Assembly (NCBI GenBank): GCA_023401045.1
Contig: JAEXEM010000049.1
Location: forward strand, 1-6,383
Length of the DNA: 6,383 nt
DNA from: Actinomycetes bacterium
Lineage (GTDB): Bacteria; Actinomycetota; Actinomycetes; Actinomycetales; Cellulomonadaceae
Reading direction: 5' to 3'
This document shows, one piece after another, positions 4,736 to 6,383 of this stretch. A program made the translations under genes and the position numbers. The first letter of the stretch is position 1, and every line of letters begins with the position of its first letter. The notes beneath the pieces were generated by a model that made no database searches, was not told the origin of the DNA, and saw only the letters and a list, made by a program, of their open reading frames with translations.

Positions 4736-6219
4736 CCGCCGGCACCTGGCACGGCGTGCTCGTCGCGGTGCTCGTCGGCCTCGTCGGTCTCGGCCTCGTG
4801 CCGGCGCTCGCGGGTGTCTACCAGTACGCGCTCATCCCGCTGCACGCGTGGCGCAACCACCTCACCCGCACCGGCCCGTACCTGCCGCGGGTCGCGGTCG
4901 TCGTGCCGGCGTGGAACGAGGGCGCGGTGCTCACCGCCTCGCTCGAGCGGCTCATGGCGCTGCACTACCCGCCGGACCGGCTGCGGGTCCTCGTCGTCGA
5001 CGACGCGAGCACCGACGACACCCCCGACGTCGTGCGCGCGGCCGCCGAGCGGCACCCCGGACGGATCGTCCTGCTGCGCCGCGAGCGCGGCGGCGAGGGC
5101 AAGGCCCACACCCTCAACCACGGGATCGGCCACCTGCTCGCCGACGACTGGGCGCAGGCCGTGCTCATCATGGACGCCGACGTCGTCTACCGGCCCGACG
5201 CGCTGTGGCGCATGACGCGCCACCTCGCCGACGAGCGTGTCGGCGCCGTCACCGCGTTCATCCGCGAGGGCTCGCGCCGGCCCGGGGTCGTCTCCCGCTT
5301 CGTCGGCTACGAGTACGTGACCGCGCAGGCGTGCGCCCGGCGCGCGCAGAACGTCATGGGCGCGGTCGCGTGCCTCGCCGGGGGAGCGCAGCTGCACTCG
5401 CGCGCCAACCTCGAGGCGATCGGCGGGCGCATCGACACCTCGACGCTCGCGGAGGACACGTTCACGACGTTCCTCACCCAGCTCGACGGCCGCCGCGTCG
5501 TCTTCGACGGGCGCGCCGTCGTGCTCGCCGAGGAGCCCGACTCGGTGCGGGCGCTGTGGAAGCAGCGCACCCGGTGGGCGCGCGGCAACGTGCAGATCAC
5601 CTCGCGCTTCCGCGACGTGTGGTTCCGCCCGCGACGCGGCCACCGCCTCGGGTCGCCCGACTTCGGGCTCGTGTGGTTCTCGGTGTTCGGGCTGCCGTTC
5701 GCGCTGGCCGCCGCCTCGGCCGGGCTCGTCGGGCTCTACCTCGTCGCCCCGGGCACCGCCGAGACGCTGTTCGGGAACCTCTGGTGGTTCGGCCTGGCGA
5801 CGTACCTCTTCCTCACCGGGACGACGCTGCTCGTCGACACCGAGACGGCACGGCGCACGTGGTTCGAGGCCCTCATGTTCCCGGGGGCGGGGGCGCTGCT
5901 GCTCGTCGTCGCGTCGGCCTCGCCGCAGCTGTGGGGGGACGCGCTGCCGGCGGTCGTCGGCCTCGACCTCGACGCGACGGCGGCGACGGTGTGGACGCTC
6001 GGGCTCTACGCGTGGCCCGTGCTGTCGATGCTGCTCGCGCGCGTCGTCCACGACCTCGAGGGGGTGCCGGTCGTCGGGCTGCTCTCGCGGCCCCTGCTCT
6101 ACCTCGTGGGGTTCGGGCCGCTGCTGTGCGCCATCACGGTGCACGCGTACGTGCGGGAGTGGCGCGGGGCGCCGCGCACGTGGGACAAGACCGAGAAGAC
6201 GGGGACGGTGGCCGGGTGA
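4732..6219 (+). CDS. Membrane glycosyltransferase family 2, processive-synthase type
   Basis: A 495-residue integral membrane glycosyltransferase. A helix at about 8-30 is followed by a cytoplasmic GT-A domain: VVVPAWNEG (56-64), nucleotide-binding VVDDAS (88-93), GKAHTLN (123-129), metal-binding DAD (148-150), acceptor-region AGGAQLHSRANLEAIGG (216-232), catalytic base in AEDT (E241-D242) and QRTRW (278-282). The C-terminus has about five hydrophobic segments (near 312-338, 347-367, 377-396, 416-437, 446-473) and a charged tail. DxD, ED and QxxRW together mark the PgaC/IcaA, NodC, hyaluronan and cellulose synthase group, which polymerise and export from UDP-sugars. There is no PilZ domain, so no direct sign of cyclic-di-GMP control. 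A PIG-L deacetylase in the same operon favours an N-acetylated sugar, by inference. It is somewhat longer than PgaC or IcaA because of extra C-terminal helices. GTG overlaps the PHP stop; a weak GCAGG precedes it. Confidence 0.92.
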   Translation: MTAGTWHGVLVAVLVGLVGLGLVPALAGVYQYALIPLHAWRNHLTRTGPYLPRVAVVVPAWNEGAVLTASLERLMALHYPPDRLRVLVVDDASTDDTPDVVRAAAERHPGRIVLLRRERGGEGKAHTLNHGIGHLLADDWAQAVLIMDADVVYRPDALWRMTRHLADERVGAVTAFIREGSRRPGVVSRFVGYEYVTAQACARRAQNVMGAVACLAGGAQLHSRANLEAIGGRIDTSTLAEDTFTTFLTQLDGRRVVFDGRAVVLAEEPDSVRALWKQRTRWARGNVQITSRFRDVWFRPRRGHRLGSPDFGLVWFSVFGLPFALAAASAGLVGLYLVAPGTAETLFGNLWWFGLATYLFLTGTTLLVDTETARRTWFEALMFPGAGALLLVVASASPQLWGDALPAVVGLDLDATAATVWTLGLYAWPVLSMLLARVVHDLEGVPVVGLLSRPLLYLVGFGPLLCAITVHAYVREWRGAPRTWDKTEKTGTVAG

Positions 6220-6383
6220 ACGTGAAGCACGGCACGCGGCGGCCGGCGGGACGCCACCGCGCGGACCGCCCCCCGACCGACGGCTCCCGCACCCCGACCG
6301 ACGCAGCGGTGCGCGCGGGCACCGCCGACGACCGTCGCCGCGAGCGCTGGACGTCCGCCGCGGCCCTCGTCTGCGCGCTGCTC
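6216..6383 (+). CDS. N-terminus of a probable single-pass membrane-anchored protein (partial, runs off right edge)
   Basis: The GTG at 6216 overlaps the glycosyltransferase TGA as GTGA, exactly as at the other junctions, and the frame is open for 56 codons to the window edge. A second GTG two codons on (6222) could also be used. Residues 1-45 are very basic and rich in Pro, Thr and Asp, and look disordered. From W45 a hydrophobic stretch (SAAALVCALL) begins and is cut off. A long positive tail before a helix predicts a type II anchor with the main domain outside the cell. Secreted polysaccharide deacetylases, glycoside hydrolases or export-assisting proteins beside family-2 synthases often have this layout, but no catalytic sequence is visible, so function is unassigned. 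A 12-base direct repeat lies within the tail. Confidence 0.65.
   Translation, partial: MNVKHGTRRPAGRHRADRPPTDGSRTPTDAAVRAGTADDRRRERWTSAAALVCALL
6271..6303 (+). repeat. 12-base direct repeat, seven-codon period, in the last gene's tail
   Basis: CCCCGACCGACG occurs at 6271-6282 and again at 6292-6303, 21 bases apart, so both copies are read in the same frame and each encodes Pro-Thr-Asp. This looks like a small in-frame duplication or convergent low-complexity expansion in a disordered tail, without evident function. Confidence 0.6.

Noticed and set aside
4702..6144. A 480-residue minus-strand frame antisense to the glycosyltransferase
   Set aside because: It is a compositional shadow (Arg, Glu, Asp, His and Val rich), and the plus strand shows all family-2 glycosyltransferase motifs.
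1..6383. Searched for tRNA or rRNA genes, CRISPR repeats, transposase genes, attachment sites and riboswitch-like leaders
   Set aside because: Nothing with the required conserved sequence or spacing was seen by eye. Base composition and codon use are uniform across all genes, with no sign of recent insertion.

Overview
The window is about three-quarters G+C, every complete gene opens with GTG and closes with TGA, third codon positions are almost all G or C, and the single strong Shine-Dalgarno is AAGGAGG. This points to a high-GC actinobacterium. A Micrococcales relative such as Cellulomonas or its neighbours is my best guess, from general flavour only.

Left part (1-1737), minus strand: the first 15 codons of an unidentified membrane or exported protein run off the left edge. 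A GC-rich inverted repeat lies behind them, then a complete 14-segment drug:H+ antiporter-type MFS transporter (DHA2 family). The MFS gene may be preceded by a tiny leaderless leader peptide whose stop codon overlaps the proposed MFS start.

Middle (1738-1957): a divergent intergenic region carrying a TAGCGT -10-like hexamer facing each way and several short inverted repeats.

Right part (1972-6383), plus strand: a tightly coupled operon of at least five genes in which every junction is the same four-base GTGA start/stop overlap. In order they are (1) a response-regulator receiver domain fused to a PIG-L/LmbE zinc N-deacetylase; (2) an ATP-grasp ligase of the carbamoyl-phosphate-synthase-like type; (3) a PHP-domain metallophosphoesterase with all nine metal ligands; (4) a membrane family-2 glycosyltransferase with the processive-synthase motifs DxD, ED and QxxRW; (5) the start of a protein with a basic, disordered cytoplasmic tail followed by a membrane segment, cut by the right edge.

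Taken together, genes 1-4 supply glycosyl transfer, phosphate removal, N-deacetylation and ATP-driven ligation. The simplest reading is a locus that makes and modifies an amino-sugar glycan at the membrane, with the deacetylase under direct phosphorylation control by an unlinked or out-of-window sensor kinase. That product and order of steps are inference. The domains and catalytic residues are seen directly. The receiver/PIG-L fusion at the head of this operon is the most unusual item in the window.
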